Origin: Mycolicibacterium peregrinum | Lineage (GTDB): Bacteria; Actinomycetota; Actinomycetes; Mycobacteriales; Mycobacteriaceae | Reading direction: 5' to 3' | Length of the DNA: 64,000 bases | Assembly (NCBI RefSeq): GCF_001665625.1 | Contig: NZ_LZSY01000158.1 | Coordinates: forward strand, 62,001 to 126,000 | In this document: positions 43,564-52,289 of the stretch, piece after piece | How the letters are laid out: each line of letters starts with the position of its first letter | Numbering within the stretch: the first letter of the stretch is position 1 | Program-made: the position numbers and the translations under genes | Notes under the pieces: model-generated | The model's input: the letters and a program-made list of their open reading frames with translations, nothing else | The model's database searches: none | Told to the model about the DNA's origin: nothing

Positions 43564-44208
43564 TCAGCCGTCGGACAAGCCGGCGCGTTGTTCGTCCGTG
43601 AACGCGGGCATGGCGGCGACCGGGTCGACGAGCTTGTCGCCGCGGTATCTGCGCACGTTCCCGGAGGCCGCAACCCATGCGTCGCGGGATTTTCCTCGCG
43701 CATAGGTGACGGACTGCTCGGCTTTGACGCCCAGGCCCTCTCCGACCTCCACCGCGTCTTGATCGGCGCCCATGTAGAGGAACGCCCAGCCGTGGTCGTT
43801 GGTTTGTTGCTCGACAAGGGATTTGATGGCCGGTCGCTGCCATTCAACGCTGGCGTTCTCCAGACCGTCGGTCATGATCGCCACGACCACCGTGCCCGGT
43901 TTGTCGTCCTCGCGCAGCGCATCGATCTCGGCGGCGGTGTCGGTGATGAGCTTGCCCATCGAGTCCAGCAGCGCTGTGCAGCCGCGTGGAGACAGGTCCA
44001 ACTGTGGCACCTGCCCCAGCGGAATGCCGCGGTAGACGACTTCGTACTCGTCGTCGAACTGCGCCAAGGTCACGACGCACTCGCCGTCGGCGTCACGCTG
44101 TTCGGTGAGGAAGGCGTGGAACCCGCCGATGACGTCAGACTTGATCGACTGCATCGACCCTGACCGGTCGAGCAGGAACACGAGGTGGCTGAGATTCGAG
44201 TTGGCCAT
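43564..44208 (-). CDS. von Willebrand factor A (VWA) domain protein
   Basis: 214 residues. The metal-ion-dependent adhesion site is complete: LVFLLDRSGSMQ (DxSxS), the threonine in RGCTALLDSMGK, and the aspartate in VVAIMTDGLENAS. The domain spans about 5-185, with a short C-terminal extension. Cytoplasmic VWA proteins often act with AAA+ or tellurite/stress modules, but none lies nearby. AAAGG lies 6 nt before the ATG. It belongs to the minus-strand cluster 45984-42932. Confidence 0.82.
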   Translation of the reverse strand: MANSNLSHLVFLLDRSGSMQSIKSDVIGGFHAFLTEQRDADGECVVTLAQFDDEYEVVYRGIPLGQVPQLDLSPRGCTALLDSMGKLITDTAAEIDALREDDKPGTVVVAIMTDGLENASVEWQRPAIKSLVEQQTNDHGWAFLYMGADQDAVEVGEGLGVKAEQSVTYARGKSRDAWVAASGNVRRYRGDKLVDPVAAMPAFTDEQRAGLSDG

Positions 44209-44229
44209 GATGGAGCCTTTCTGGAAATA

Positions 44230-44610
44230 CTAGGAAAGCTTGTTGTTTCGGCGCGGTTTGAACCGCATCGGTTCGGATGGCGCTGCCGGCGGCAGCGGGG
44301 TGTTGGCCCATTTGTCGTTGCGGGCGCGTTTGACATCGTCGGCAGTGACGCGGCGTTCAGTTGTTGCGTACGGAGCCAACCTGGCGGTGTTGGCCAGGCG
44401 AGGCCCAACGGCGTTTTCGGTGAGGCCAGCACTCTTTCCCGCTGCCGCAATGGACATTTCGTCGTCCACGACGGCACGAGCTAGCTGCTCGTCGAGCAAC
44501 TTGCCGACCTCTGTCAGAACGAGCCGCAGGTACTGCAGGGCCTGGGCAGCAGTGTCGGCGCCTTCCGCGTGGGCCAGGTGGTTGCGAATCTGCTCGTAGG
44601 AGTTCGACAT
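44230..44610 (-). CDS. Small helical protein with an HTH-like segment
   Basis: 126 residues from the ATG at 44610 (a TTG two codons earlier is possible). The N-terminal half is helical (AAQALQYLRLVLTEVGKLL). SIAAAGKSAGLTENAVGPRL resembles a helix-turn-helix. The tail is basic and Pro-rich (FKPRRNNKLS). It could be the DNA-binding regulator of this cluster; that is inference. Three TGCGG half-sites lie just upstream of its start. Confidence 0.6.
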   Translation of the reverse strand: MSNSYEQIRNHLAHAEGADTAAQALQYLRLVLTEVGKLLDEQLARAVVDDEMSIAAAGKSAGLTENAVGPRLANTARLAPYATTERRVTADDVKRARNDKWANTPLPPAAPSEPMRFKPRRNNKLS

Positions 44611-44631
44611 GACCAACGATAGCGCAGATAC

Positions 44632-44654
44632 TGCGGCCTCCGCAATAACTGCGG
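44632..44654. promoter_or_regulatory. Overlapping inverted repeats upstream of the HTH-like gene
   Basis: TGCGG (44632-44636), CCGCA (44640-44644) and TGCGG (44650-44654) form two overlapping palindromes with spacers of 3 and 5 bp, 22-44 bp before the ATG at 44610. They sit in the short gap after the upstream gene's stop. Confidence 0.4.
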
Positions 44655-44655
44655 A

Positions 44656-45057
44656 TTATTCGCGGCGCAGCAGCCGCGCAACACGAGATCCGAGGATCTT
44701 GTCCGCCGGATACCGATCAAGCTGATCGAGTGTGAGGCAGCGCTCCGGTCGGAGAATCAGGGTCAGGTCCTCCGGCGAGACCTGCGGCACCTCCAGGGCG
44801 ACTTCCCGGGCCTCATCGATGTCGATGTTCTCGTGGACCCAAAGCCCGGGTCCTTCCTGGCGGTGATGGTCCTCAGTCACAACCCAATTGGCGAGAAATA
44901 TCCGCCGATCCGGGATCAGTGTCCACACTTTGGATCGGTCGATGACTGCACGCGCTTCCGGCCGGCTGATGGCCAGCCACTGAGGACTGCCATCATCGAT
45001 GCGGTTGAGGCGCCAGTATTCCCAGCCGTAGTTCACGGCCCGACTCGTGTACTTCAC
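44656..45057 (-). CDS. Protein of unknown function
   Basis: 133 residues. The GTG start overlaps the stop of the upstream gene (GTGA), so translation is coupled. The chain is rich in Trp/Tyr at its head (YGWEYWRLNRIDDG), has a plausible mixed alpha/beta centre and ends in a Leu/Arg helix (LGSRVARLLRRE). No family recognised. It is the third gene of the tightly packed set beginning at 45585. Confidence 0.6.
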   Translation of the reverse strand: MKYTSRAVNYGWEYWRLNRIDDGSPQWLAISRPEARAVIDRSKVWTLIPDRRIFLANWVVTEDHHRQEGPGLWVHENIDIDEAREVALEVPQVSPEDLTLILRPERCLTLDQLDRYPADKILGSRVARLLRRE

Positions 45058-45443
45058 AGCGTGGTGACCCTTTCCAGGACAGCCGGGCGATCTTGCACCA
45101 CCACGACATCACGGAATAGCGCGAGCAATGCGCAGACGAACGCCGACCGCATTACCTTCAGATCGTTGAGCAGTTCGATGTGGCTGAGAGTTCCGTTCTT
45201 ACACAACTGCTCCCAGGCCGCGACGATCATCCATGCCGCTACCAGCTGAGGTCCTGCCCCACGTTCCCGGGACCGCTCCGTCTCCACCCGCACCCCCGTG
45301 CGGTCGAACGCCGCCACCCAGTTGGTGCGCTTGTTGCTCAACGTCTCGATGGCATCGCCTCCGGTGACGACTTCCGTAATGCGGTCCAACAGGTCGTCGT
45401 CGAGTTCGGCCGCATAGTTGCGGCCGTGCCGTGGATGTGTCAT
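45054..45443 (-). CDS. Protein of unknown function
   Basis: 129 residues from the ATG at 45443, chosen because AGAGGTAGGG precedes it. Mostly helical (LDRITEVVTGGDAIETLS; QLVAAWMIVAAWEQLCKNG; MRSAFVCALLALFRDVV). The hydrophobic stretches are too interrupted for certain membrane helices. It starts 4 nt after a 45-residue small gene and overlaps the next gene. Confidence 0.6.
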   Translation of the reverse strand: MTHPRHGRNYAAELDDDLLDRITEVVTGGDAIETLSNKRTNWVAAFDRTGVRVETERSRERGAGPQLVAAWMIVAAWEQLCKNGTLSHIELLNDLKVMRSAFVCALLALFRDVVVVQDRPAVLERVTTL

Positions 45444-45447
45444 TGCC

Positions 45448-45585
45448 CTACCTCTCGCAGTGAATGGCACTGCCTGTGAGCAGGCAGCCGCACAGGATGA
45501 CAGCGGCCACCGACACATTTGCGAATTCGCGGAGCAGAAGTGCGGTTGGCATGTCGTACCGCGGGGTGTGCTGGTAGGCCGTCAC
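45448..45585 (-). CDS. 45-residue small protein heading the cluster
   Basis: Reads MTAYQHTPRYDMPTALLLRE, then a hydrophobic stretch VSVAAVILCGCLLTGSA, and ends HCER. A GGAGG site lies 8 nt before the GTG at 45585, and the stop is 4 nt before the next gene's ATG, so it is translated as part of the operon. The hydrophobic stretch with three cysteines suggests a small membrane peptide. Too short for family recognition. Confidence 0.5.
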   Translation of the reverse strand: MTAYQHTPRYDMPTALLLREFANVSVAAVILCGCLLTGSAIHCER

Positions 45586-45645
45586 GGCAGGAGCCTCCAA
45601 ACCGATGCTGCCTCCACCGGAGAGCCGGTCCCGGCCTTCCGCAGT

Positions 45646-45984
45646 TCACAGCTCGTCCAGTCCGATGTAGCCGTCCTGGATGGCGCGAGCGGCGAGTGCA
45701 GCCTTGGTACGTGCCGGGCGCCCGGCATGGGCGTACTTTTCCCGGATCCGTTCCAGATAGGTCCGCACCGTGCTCGGTGCGAGGAACAGCTCCTGGCCGA
45801 CCGCAGTCTTGCTGTCAGTCTTCAGCCAGGTGACGAGGATCTCCAGTTCGCGGGTGGAAAGCTGTACCCGTGTAGTCGATCCGGAAGCTGCGGGCGCCAC
45901 ATCGATGGGTGGGCGAATCGAGCTTGCGGCACGAATGTGACGGTGACACGTGGTCGGGTGAGCGTGGTCCAGGCAGGCGGTCAT
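45646..45984 (-). CDS. Short LuxR-type DNA-binding protein
   Basis: 112 residues from the ATG at 45984 (GGAG about 8 nt upstream); a longer reading from 46176 has poor composition. The C-terminal half is a NarL/LuxR helix-turn-helix (LSTRELEILVTWLKTDSKTA; LAPSTVRTYLERIREKYAHA). No receiver domain is present. It ends 60 nt before the 45-residue small gene, so it may be the regulator and first gene of the minus-strand cluster. Confidence 0.75.
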   Translation of the reverse strand: MTACLDHAHPTTCHRHIRAASSIRPPIDVAPAASGSTTRVQLSTRELEILVTWLKTDSKTAVGQELFLAPSTVRTYLERIREKYAHAGRPARTKAALAARAIQDGYIGLDEL

Positions 45985-46292
45985 CGTGTGCTCCAGTCGT
46001 TGTTCGTAGTCGCTCGCACACGCGAGCCGAACAGAATGACAGTGCCCTCCGACAAGTTCTCGTCGTGACGGCGACAGATGCCAGGCCGGAGAAAACTGGC
46101 CGCTCGACCGACAGCGCAAGCTACCCCCTGCCAAGTACTGTGCAAGCCCACAGGAGACATCGCGACGTGCGATCATCCGCAGGATCGCCGGTCAATCAAA
46201 AACGAATTGACGGTCCTCGTCGACCTGTGCCGATCGAGGGCCGATACGCCGACACTGACCTAGACTGCCGCGCAGGAGCAAAGGAGACGCGT
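45985..46292. other. Divergent gap without a gene
   Basis: 308 bp between the LuxR-type gene and the 46293 gene. I see no coding signal or clear palindrome, apart from the AAGGAG ribosome site of the right-hand gene at 46280-46285. Confidence 0.4.
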
Positions 46293-47630
46293 ATGGCCGG
46301 CGAGCTTGATCCGGCAGCACCGACGCCGACGGACCACGTGCCGGATGATCTGCCCGCGGTCATCGCCCAGGAGGGCGAAGTGGCCGTTGCAGTGCAGCCA
46401 GAAGGCCTGTTGGTCGCCGGTGACCCGACGGAGATCGAGGCCTATGTCGACCGTATACGCGGTGTCGCCGGCCATACGATCGGCGTCATGGGGGTGGACA
46501 AGGCTGCGCTGGGCAACGCGACCGGTCTGGCCGCAGGGGCAGCATCGTTTCTCGGCCAGACGGCGAAGTTTGTGCAATTGCACCCCGACAGCGTCAAGGC
46601 GATCCAGAAGGGCCAACTGATCCCCGGTACGGACGGCTTCTACCGGATGATGACCCGCGGGGCCGACCAGAAATTCGTAAGCCAGCTGCAATGGAAACAG
46701 GCCAGTCTCACTCCGACACGGATGATGTCACTCCAGATGGTGGCCGTGCAGCTCGCACTCAAGTCCGCGATCGCAGAAGTAGAGGCTTCGGTCCAGCGAG
46801 TAGAGGGGAAGGTTGAAGAAGTACTGCGCCTCGCACATGCCAACCGGTCCGGCGATGTGCTCGGCGACCGGATCACCATCGACCGCACGGTCGCCTATCT
46901 CGACAAGCACGGGTCGTTCTCGGACGCGGATTGGGACTCCATCGCCGGCATCGGGCCCGCACTCAACCGCACCGTGGAGCAGCTTCGTCATCACGCCGAC
47001 CGCACACTACGGTCCTTCGATCCAGCGAAACCGATCCAGGAACGCGCCGGCTTCGTCGTCAACGCCGTGGAGAGCGACCAGCTCGGCGAGACGCTGAATC
47101 TCCTTGTCGTGGCACAGGAATCATTGTTCAAGTGGCAACGCCTGCGACTGGCTCGAGTGGAGGCGACTCAACCCGAGCACGTTCAACAGGTTCTCGACGA
47201 CGCACGCGACCTGCTAGCCAGACAGATCATCGAGGACGACGCACTGTTTCAGCGGGCGCGCCAGATCCTAGAGGCTGTCGCCAAGACCGAGGCCATCGAC
47301 GGGTTCCGGATTTGGTCCGTGCAAGGTTTGCAGCGCAGCCTTCCCGCGCTACGCGCCGACGTCGATCGCTTCGGTGAAGCCCGACGTGCGCACATGCAGG
47401 ACTGGCAGGATTTCACCGCGCCAAGCGCCTGGGACGCCGCGAGCGCGGCGGTCGAACGAGTGGGTGACACGGCTACGGCTGCCCTTGGCGTCGCCAGTGA
47501 GACCGCGGCGTTAGCGCTTGGTGCCACGAGCGAGGGCATCGACAAGATCGGCGGATTACTAGGGCGGGCGCGAAAGAAGAGCAAGGTATGGCGTCGACAG
47601 AAGACAGGCGACACAGACGAATCGGCCTAA
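46293..47630 (+). CDS. Large protein of unknown function
   Basis: 445 residues. AAGGAG lies 7 nt before the ATG. The N-terminus is acidic. There is a Gly/Ala-rich segment (LGNATGLAAGAASFLGQTAK) that could touch the membrane, then a long helical region (SAIAEVEASVQRVEGKVEEV; DLLARQIIEDDALFQRARQI). A helix-prone repeat-like stretch (AAVERVGDTATAALGVASET) precedes a very basic tail (RARKKSKVWRRQK). No family recognised. It converges on the GHKL ATPase gene. Effector-like architecture in an island is possible but unproven. Confidence 0.62.
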   Translation: MAGELDPAAPTPTDHVPDDLPAVIAQEGEVAVAVQPEGLLVAGDPTEIEAYVDRIRGVAGHTIGVMGVDKAALGNATGLAAGAASFLGQTAKFVQLHPDSVKAIQKGQLIPGTDGFYRMMTRGADQKFVSQLQWKQASLTPTRMMSLQMVAVQLALKSAIAEVEASVQRVEGKVEEVLRLAHANRSGDVLGDRITIDRTVAYLDKHGSFSDADWDSIAGIGPALNRTVEQLRHHADRTLRSFDPAKPIQERAGFVVNAVESDQLGETLNLLVVAQESLFKWQRLRLARVEATQPEHVQQVLDDARDLLARQIIEDDALFQRARQILEAVAKTEAIDGFRIWSVQGLQRSLPALRADVDRFGEARRAHMQDWQDFTAPSAWDAASAAVERVGDTATAALGVASETAALALGATSEGIDKIGGLLGRARKKSKVWRRQKTGDTDESA

Positions 47631-47708
47631 CTGCTTCGGCCCGTCGGTGCCGATGGGTTCGTTATATCTTTGAGAGATTGCACCGTCCAGATCTTCCCGC
47701 GACGCACA

Positions 47709-49703
47709 TTATGTTTTGTATTGGACGTCCTGCTCCCCGAGGCCAGCCGCGCGGCCTTCCGCCCCTCGGTAGGCACCGCGCTCAAGGACAGTTCGTGTTC
47801 GACCAACCTCCCTCTGTTTTCTCGAAAAACTATCGGAGTCAACATCACCGTCGAGCACAGCTTTGTAATGATCGTAATACTTACGCGTTCTCTCATGTAT
47901 GGTCGCCCAATCGGTCGCTTCAATCAAATCACGCGCTTTCCAAGAGTCGAACATTCTATCGGCCATGCTATAGCCGCCACCGGCAATAAACAGCCCCGAT
48001 ACTGATTCGCGCGCTTGACCCAGCTTGTTGACGTAGCGTTCTAGCTGCTGAAGATCGTCCAATGTCGCGGCATGCGAAGCCCGCTTTATCTCGATCACCA
48101 CATATTGGGAGTCAGACTTCAGCGCAAGGAAGTCATAGCGGGTCCGATCATCCGCAGCGATGTCGGCGTCACCCCATTCGCGTAACTGCTTTGAAATTGT
48201 TGTCTCTTCAGAATAGGTTTGCCATTCTGGATTTATCAACCACGGAAAGCTCGCTATCAGATCGTGCAAACTCTCGGCGCCGGCCCTAGGTGCAGTCTCG
48301 GGCGTGTCGTCAGCCAACATATTGTGAAACGTGTCGAGAATTTCGATCCTACCGCGAACTACCTCAAGAATGGCGCGACTTTCCAATACTCGCCAGCCGG
48401 CCAAGTGCGATACAAGCTCCGTGAGCTGTAGCGGCTCCACCGTGGCGACGCGCTCAAGCTCATCAATATAATCGTGGAATTGCCTATATTCGAAAGCCCT
48501 GACGATTGTATCGGCCAACTCTAATAATTTGTCATGATCCGTTTCGGACCATCCAAGCTTCCGGATGAACTGGCGTGCGCGTCGCTCCGACTCTTTATCG
48601 AGCCGGCTTACCCTGGCAGCGAGCTCGGGTACTTTCATCACAAGATCTTCAGTCTTATTTTCTCGTGACTTCACCCGCTCCAAAAGGAGGCTTCGGGTTT
48701 TTTGTGCACCCCATTCCCTCAGGAGTGCCGTTGTATCGTCCTCCCAGTCTACTTCTTGACGGTCCGTCGATATCCGGTCACTTTCGTCATCTACACCTGA
48801 ATCCAAGAAATCTGCTTCGATGACACCGGTAAGGTACTTTGTGCCGTGCTGGCCCGACGCGGAACTCTCGACGCCGAAGAAAAATGGTGGCGCTTGAGCA
48901 GTCTTGCCGTTCACGATTATGGTGAATCCTTGCAGCTCGCTTGGCAGCACTTTGTCTGAGAACCCTGCCCACCAGGAGAAATCAGTTCCATCAGAAAGGG
49001 TTTCCGCGTTTTCCGCTAAATCTCCCACAGGCCAACGCTGGGAAAACGCGATTGTTGGACATCGGAGCGGCTCTTCATTAATTTGGATTGCCATACTTCC
49101 CGTGACCGACCGGCTAAAGCGGCGCGCCAAGGCCTCGTGGAGTCCATCGATGTCAGGAGGTGTCTTATGCTTGAGATCGGTGAGAATAACTCGCGAGCCC
49201 GACGGGGGCCAGCCATTCGGCACTGCTGCTATTGAACCTTCTATTTTGTGGTCGGCGGTTTCACCATCGTCAGCCTTCAGCGATGCGCTGTTCAAAGTGA
49301 AGCTAGTAACGACCCCGTCTCGCCATGTTTCGACTGTCATGTTCCTGCCGATACCAAAGCCTGCGAGCTTCCCGACGCCTTTTCTTCCCATCACCGGTCG
49401 ACCACTGACAGGCACCTGACCACTGGATCGACGGTTACGACCAATTACTAAGTACGCCTCTTGAACATCGTCAGCAGTCATGCCGCAGCCATCGTCAGCG
49501 ACAACGATGCTGGAACGGGCCTTGTCGTAGACCTGGTTCTTGGGAATCGTGATAGCGACGTGGGAGGCACCGGCGTCCCAACAGTTCGCAACAAGCTCGG
49601 CAAGAGCCACGTCTCTGCGTTTATACATTTGAACACCAAGATGCTCGAGTGTCCGACCAAGTACCTTAATCTTGAAATCACGTGCAGACCCATCCCCTGT
49701 CAT
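47709..49703 (-). CDS. GHKL (MORC-like) ATPase fused to a PD-(D/E)XK-type domain
   Basis: 664 residues. The HSP90-like ATPase motifs are clear: N-box ELVANCWDAGA (36-46), G1 VADDGCGM (68-75), and G2 MGRKGVGKLAGFGIG (105-119). The C-terminal region has DFLALKSDSQYVVIEIKRAS, where Asp524, Glu538 and Lys540 fit a PD-(D/E)XK nuclease core. Bacterial paraMORC ATPases are linked to restriction-modification systems (Iyer, Abhiman and Aravind). GC content is visibly lower than in the neighbours, a sign of transfer. A TACTCT -10 lies 7 nt before the ATG. A defence role is likely but inferred. Confidence 0.8.
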   Translation of the reverse strand: MTGDGSARDFKIKVLGRTLEHLGVQMYKRRDVALAELVANCWDAGASHVAITIPKNQVYDKARSSIVVADDGCGMTADDVQEAYLVIGRNRRSSGQVPVSGRPVMGRKGVGKLAGFGIGRNMTVETWRDGVVTSFTLNSASLKADDGETADHKIEGSIAAVPNGWPPSGSRVILTDLKHKTPPDIDGLHEALARRFSRSVTGSMAIQINEEPLRCPTIAFSQRWPVGDLAENAETLSDGTDFSWWAGFSDKVLPSELQGFTIIVNGKTAQAPPFFFGVESSASGQHGTKYLTGVIEADFLDSGVDDESDRISTDRQEVDWEDDTTALLREWGAQKTRSLLLERVKSRENKTEDLVMKVPELAARVSRLDKESERRARQFIRKLGWSETDHDKLLELADTIVRAFEYRQFHDYIDELERVATVEPLQLTELVSHLAGWRVLESRAILEVVRGRIEILDTFHNMLADDTPETAPRAGAESLHDLIASFPWLINPEWQTYSEETTISKQLREWGDADIAADDRTRYDFLALKSDSQYVVIEIKRASHAATLDDLQQLERYVNKLGQARESVSGLFIAGGGYSMADRMFDSWKARDLIEATDWATIHERTRKYYDHYKAVLDGDVDSDSFSRKQREVGRTRTVLERGAYRGAEGRAAGLGEQDVQYKT

Positions 49704-50054
49704 GAACGCGAGAGTAGTCTTGCCGAAGTTTAGGTCGGCAAGCTGGGCCCAAATCGCGGCTGTCCAGGATCCTCACCACGGTGTCGGCGCAACAAAGAGG
49801 CAGTACCCACACTGCGTCCGGGCTGCGCACCTAGTTCAGTATTCCAGTCTGGCCAGCTGCGTCTTGACGACCAATGAATCGTGATCGCCCGCCTATTAGA
49901 CTTGACAGGCAGGCACTTAGACGGCGCCAGAACAGCAAATAAGCAAAGCCGAGAGCGCTGGACGGCAGGAGCGCAGGGGGCCAAACAGGTCATGTCCTAC
50001 GCCCATGTTTAGGGACCTACTTAGAGTCGTTGTGTCATTTTTGGGCGGTTATAG
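49704..50054. promoter_or_regulatory. AT-richer gap with the leaderless GHKL-ATPase promoter
   Basis: TACTCT on the minus strand (49716-49711) fits TANNNT, 7 nt before the ATG at 49703. The remaining 340 bp up to the UvrD-like gene stop have no coding signal; composition is lower in GC than either flank. Confidence 0.45.
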
Positions 50055-52289
50055 CTACATAGAACTACGTAATGCTGTGTCAGACCCCAACAGCTCGGAC
50101 CGTTTCCCACTCCATGTCACGACCAACGCATCCCGCGCACGACTACTAGCGACATAGAGCAGCGACCGTTCGCGCAACAGCGCCTCCGCGCGTTCTTCGT
50201 CGGGCACGTTGCGCAACGTCGCCGGCAACGGCACGTGCTTCTCATCGGCGCCCACCAGGACAACCCGGGAGAACTCCATCCCTTTCGCCCGGTGCATGGT
50301 CATCACGAGTGGTTGGCCCGGTGTCGGGGCGTTCTTGTCGACGGCGCGCGCGGTGACACCGCGCTCGCCGAGCCCGCGAACGAATCGATCACGTTCGTCC
50401 TGGCTTCGGGTGAGCACCGCGATGCTCTCGGGCTCCACACCCTCCTCCGCCAACCACGTCTTGACCTTCGTCGCCACCGCCTCCAACTCGGCAGCCAAGT
50501 CCGAGCATGGGATCAACTCCGGCGTCGGGCCGTTGCGCGCGGAGCGGTAGTCACTGGTCGACTCCTCGCCCTGTTCGAGATCGCGGTACTCCGCACCGGA
50601 GAGCACGCTCACTGCGAAGTGGAGGTTCTGCGCGGTGGTCCGGTAGTTCAGCGTCAGCCGGCGGGACCGGCCGACGATCTTGATCCCGAAGCGGCTCAAC
50701 ACAACCGGGCTTCCGTAGATCCGCTGGTGCGAATCCTCGGCGATGAAGAGGTCGTTCGGCCCCTCGACCACCAACGCCCGCAACAATGCCCAGTGCGTGG
50801 CATGCAGATCCTGTGCCTCGTCGACGAGGACGTGGTCAGCGAGGTAGGTGCCGTCGTGCTCCGCACGCACGCACAGCGCCTCGGCAGCGAGGGCGAGGAC
50901 TTCCGGGAAACTGATGGTTTCGTCCATCTGGCTCTGCCGACGGAACGCCTCGACGAGCTTCCAGACGGCGATGCGCTGCGGACGGCTGAGCCGCACTCCC
51001 CGACCGGGTCGCGCGACCTTGGCGTACTGCTCCAGCGTGGTGATGCGGTTCGCGAGAACTACGGCCACGTACTCGCTCTCCAGGAATGCGGGGGTGGCGA
51101 GTTTCGCGTCGAGCCCCGAGTCGACGGACTGCGCAACTTCTCGCCATACCGCATCGGATGACGTTCGCTTGGAACCGAACTCGACCTCGTGACCGAACAC
51201 TCGCTCGTAGGCCGCCGCGGCGGCATCTCCGGACCGGTGCAGCACATCCCTGCCGAGCGCATCGATACCACCAACGTATACGCCGGGATCTCCGGGCTTG
51301 TCGGCGATTCGCAAACCGGGGTCCAGCGCCTTGAGGTCGGTCTTGAGCCCCTGGGCGAGAGTGGCGTTGAAAGTGGTCAGGACGATCCTGGCGCCGGGAT
51401 TGTCGCGGGCGAGACGACGGGCTCGATGGATCGCGACAACGGTCTTACCCGTACCGGCGCCACCTGAAAGACGGAATGCGCCAGAAAAATCCGACTCGAC
51501 GTACTTCCGTTGTTCCGGATGCAAGAACGTGCGCCAGGCGGCAAAGTCGCCACCTTCGATGACTCGACGCAGCTCGTCGTTGTCTTCGATGAACGCGAAC
51601 TGCATCTTCGAGGCCGGGCGCTCCAGCGCGGCGATGATCTGCTGGTTCTCGTCGAGGGATTTGTCCACCGGTTCTTTCGCGAACCCGTGGTTTTCCCGGA
51701 TCGTCTCGATCGCAAGACCGGTAGCGAGTTCGAGCAGGGCGCTGCCCTCCCATTCGAGCCCCTCGGCCGCGGCTTCCAACAGCGCCGACTCGTCCGGTGC
51801 CTTCATCGCCTTGGCCGCGAGCACGGGGTTGATGCCCAACCCCTCGGTGAGGTCGGCGATCTTGTAGCCGACCCCGGCCAGGTAGGACAATGCAGGTTTC
51901 GAAACCGGTTCCACGATGGCCGAATCCGTCACGGCTTCTGCGGGCGCGGACTCTCCGATCAGGCCCTCAAGGGTGCCGTTGATGGGGTTGACCCGCAGGG
52001 TGGCCCGTTCGGCGAGCTTGATCGCGTCATCGTGTCCCCAGGTACCCATGTAGATGTACGTCGGCCCGCTGGACTTGTCGTCCACCCGGAACAACACCGC
52101 GCGATAGTGCAGGTCGACGCGACCCGTCCGCACTCGGGGATCGGCGGCTACATGCAGCGGCTCGATGTGCAGAGAGGGTTGGGTGTCGTCGGCGGCGAGC
52201 TTCTCGAAGAAGTCGTACACCTTGTTCTTGACCGACCCGTCCAGCTTGGACATGCCCTTGCTGTTCGACGCGATAACCAGATTCGCCAC
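50055..52289 (-). CDS. UvrD-like SF1 helicase with a RelE/ParE-like N-terminus
   Basis: 744 residues. The first 110 residues (DPRVRTGRVDLHYRAVLFRV, then YMGTWGHDDAIKLAERATLR) resemble a RelE/ParE fold, seen in some bacterial helicases. The helicase motifs are SGGAGTGKTVVAIHRARRL (Walker A, about 275-283), HVLVDEAQDLHATHWALL, a LTLNYRTT motif IV, TMHRAKGMEFSRVVLVGAD and LLYVASSRARDALVV. It begins on a GTG directly after the stop of the DEAD/DUF1998 gene (TAG-GTG), so it belongs to the same operon. Last gene of the putative defence operon; likely DNA unwinding or signalling after DNA processing. Confidence 0.85.
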   Translation of the reverse strand: MANLVIASNSKGMSKLDGSVKNKVYDFFEKLAADDTQPSLHIEPLHVAADPRVRTGRVDLHYRAVLFRVDDKSSGPTYIYMGTWGHDDAIKLAERATLRVNPINGTLEGLIGESAPAEAVTDSAIVEPVSKPALSYLAGVGYKIADLTEGLGINPVLAAKAMKAPDESALLEAAAEGLEWEGSALLELATGLAIETIRENHGFAKEPVDKSLDENQQIIAALERPASKMQFAFIEDNDELRRVIEGGDFAAWRTFLHPEQRKYVESDFSGAFRLSGGAGTGKTVVAIHRARRLARDNPGARIVLTTFNATLAQGLKTDLKALDPGLRIADKPGDPGVYVGGIDALGRDVLHRSGDAAAAAYERVFGHEVEFGSKRTSSDAVWREVAQSVDSGLDAKLATPAFLESEYVAVVLANRITTLEQYAKVARPGRGVRLSRPQRIAVWKLVEAFRRQSQMDETISFPEVLALAAEALCVRAEHDGTYLADHVLVDEAQDLHATHWALLRALVVEGPNDLFIAEDSHQRIYGSPVVLSRFGIKIVGRSRRLTLNYRTTAQNLHFAVSVLSGAEYRDLEQGEESTSDYRSARNGPTPELIPCSDLAAELEAVATKVKTWLAEEGVEPESIAVLTRSQDERDRFVRGLGERGVTARAVDKNAPTPGQPLVMTMHRAKGMEFSRVVLVGADEKHVPLPATLRNVPDEERAEALLRERSLLYVASSRARDALVVTWSGKRSELLGSDTALRSSM

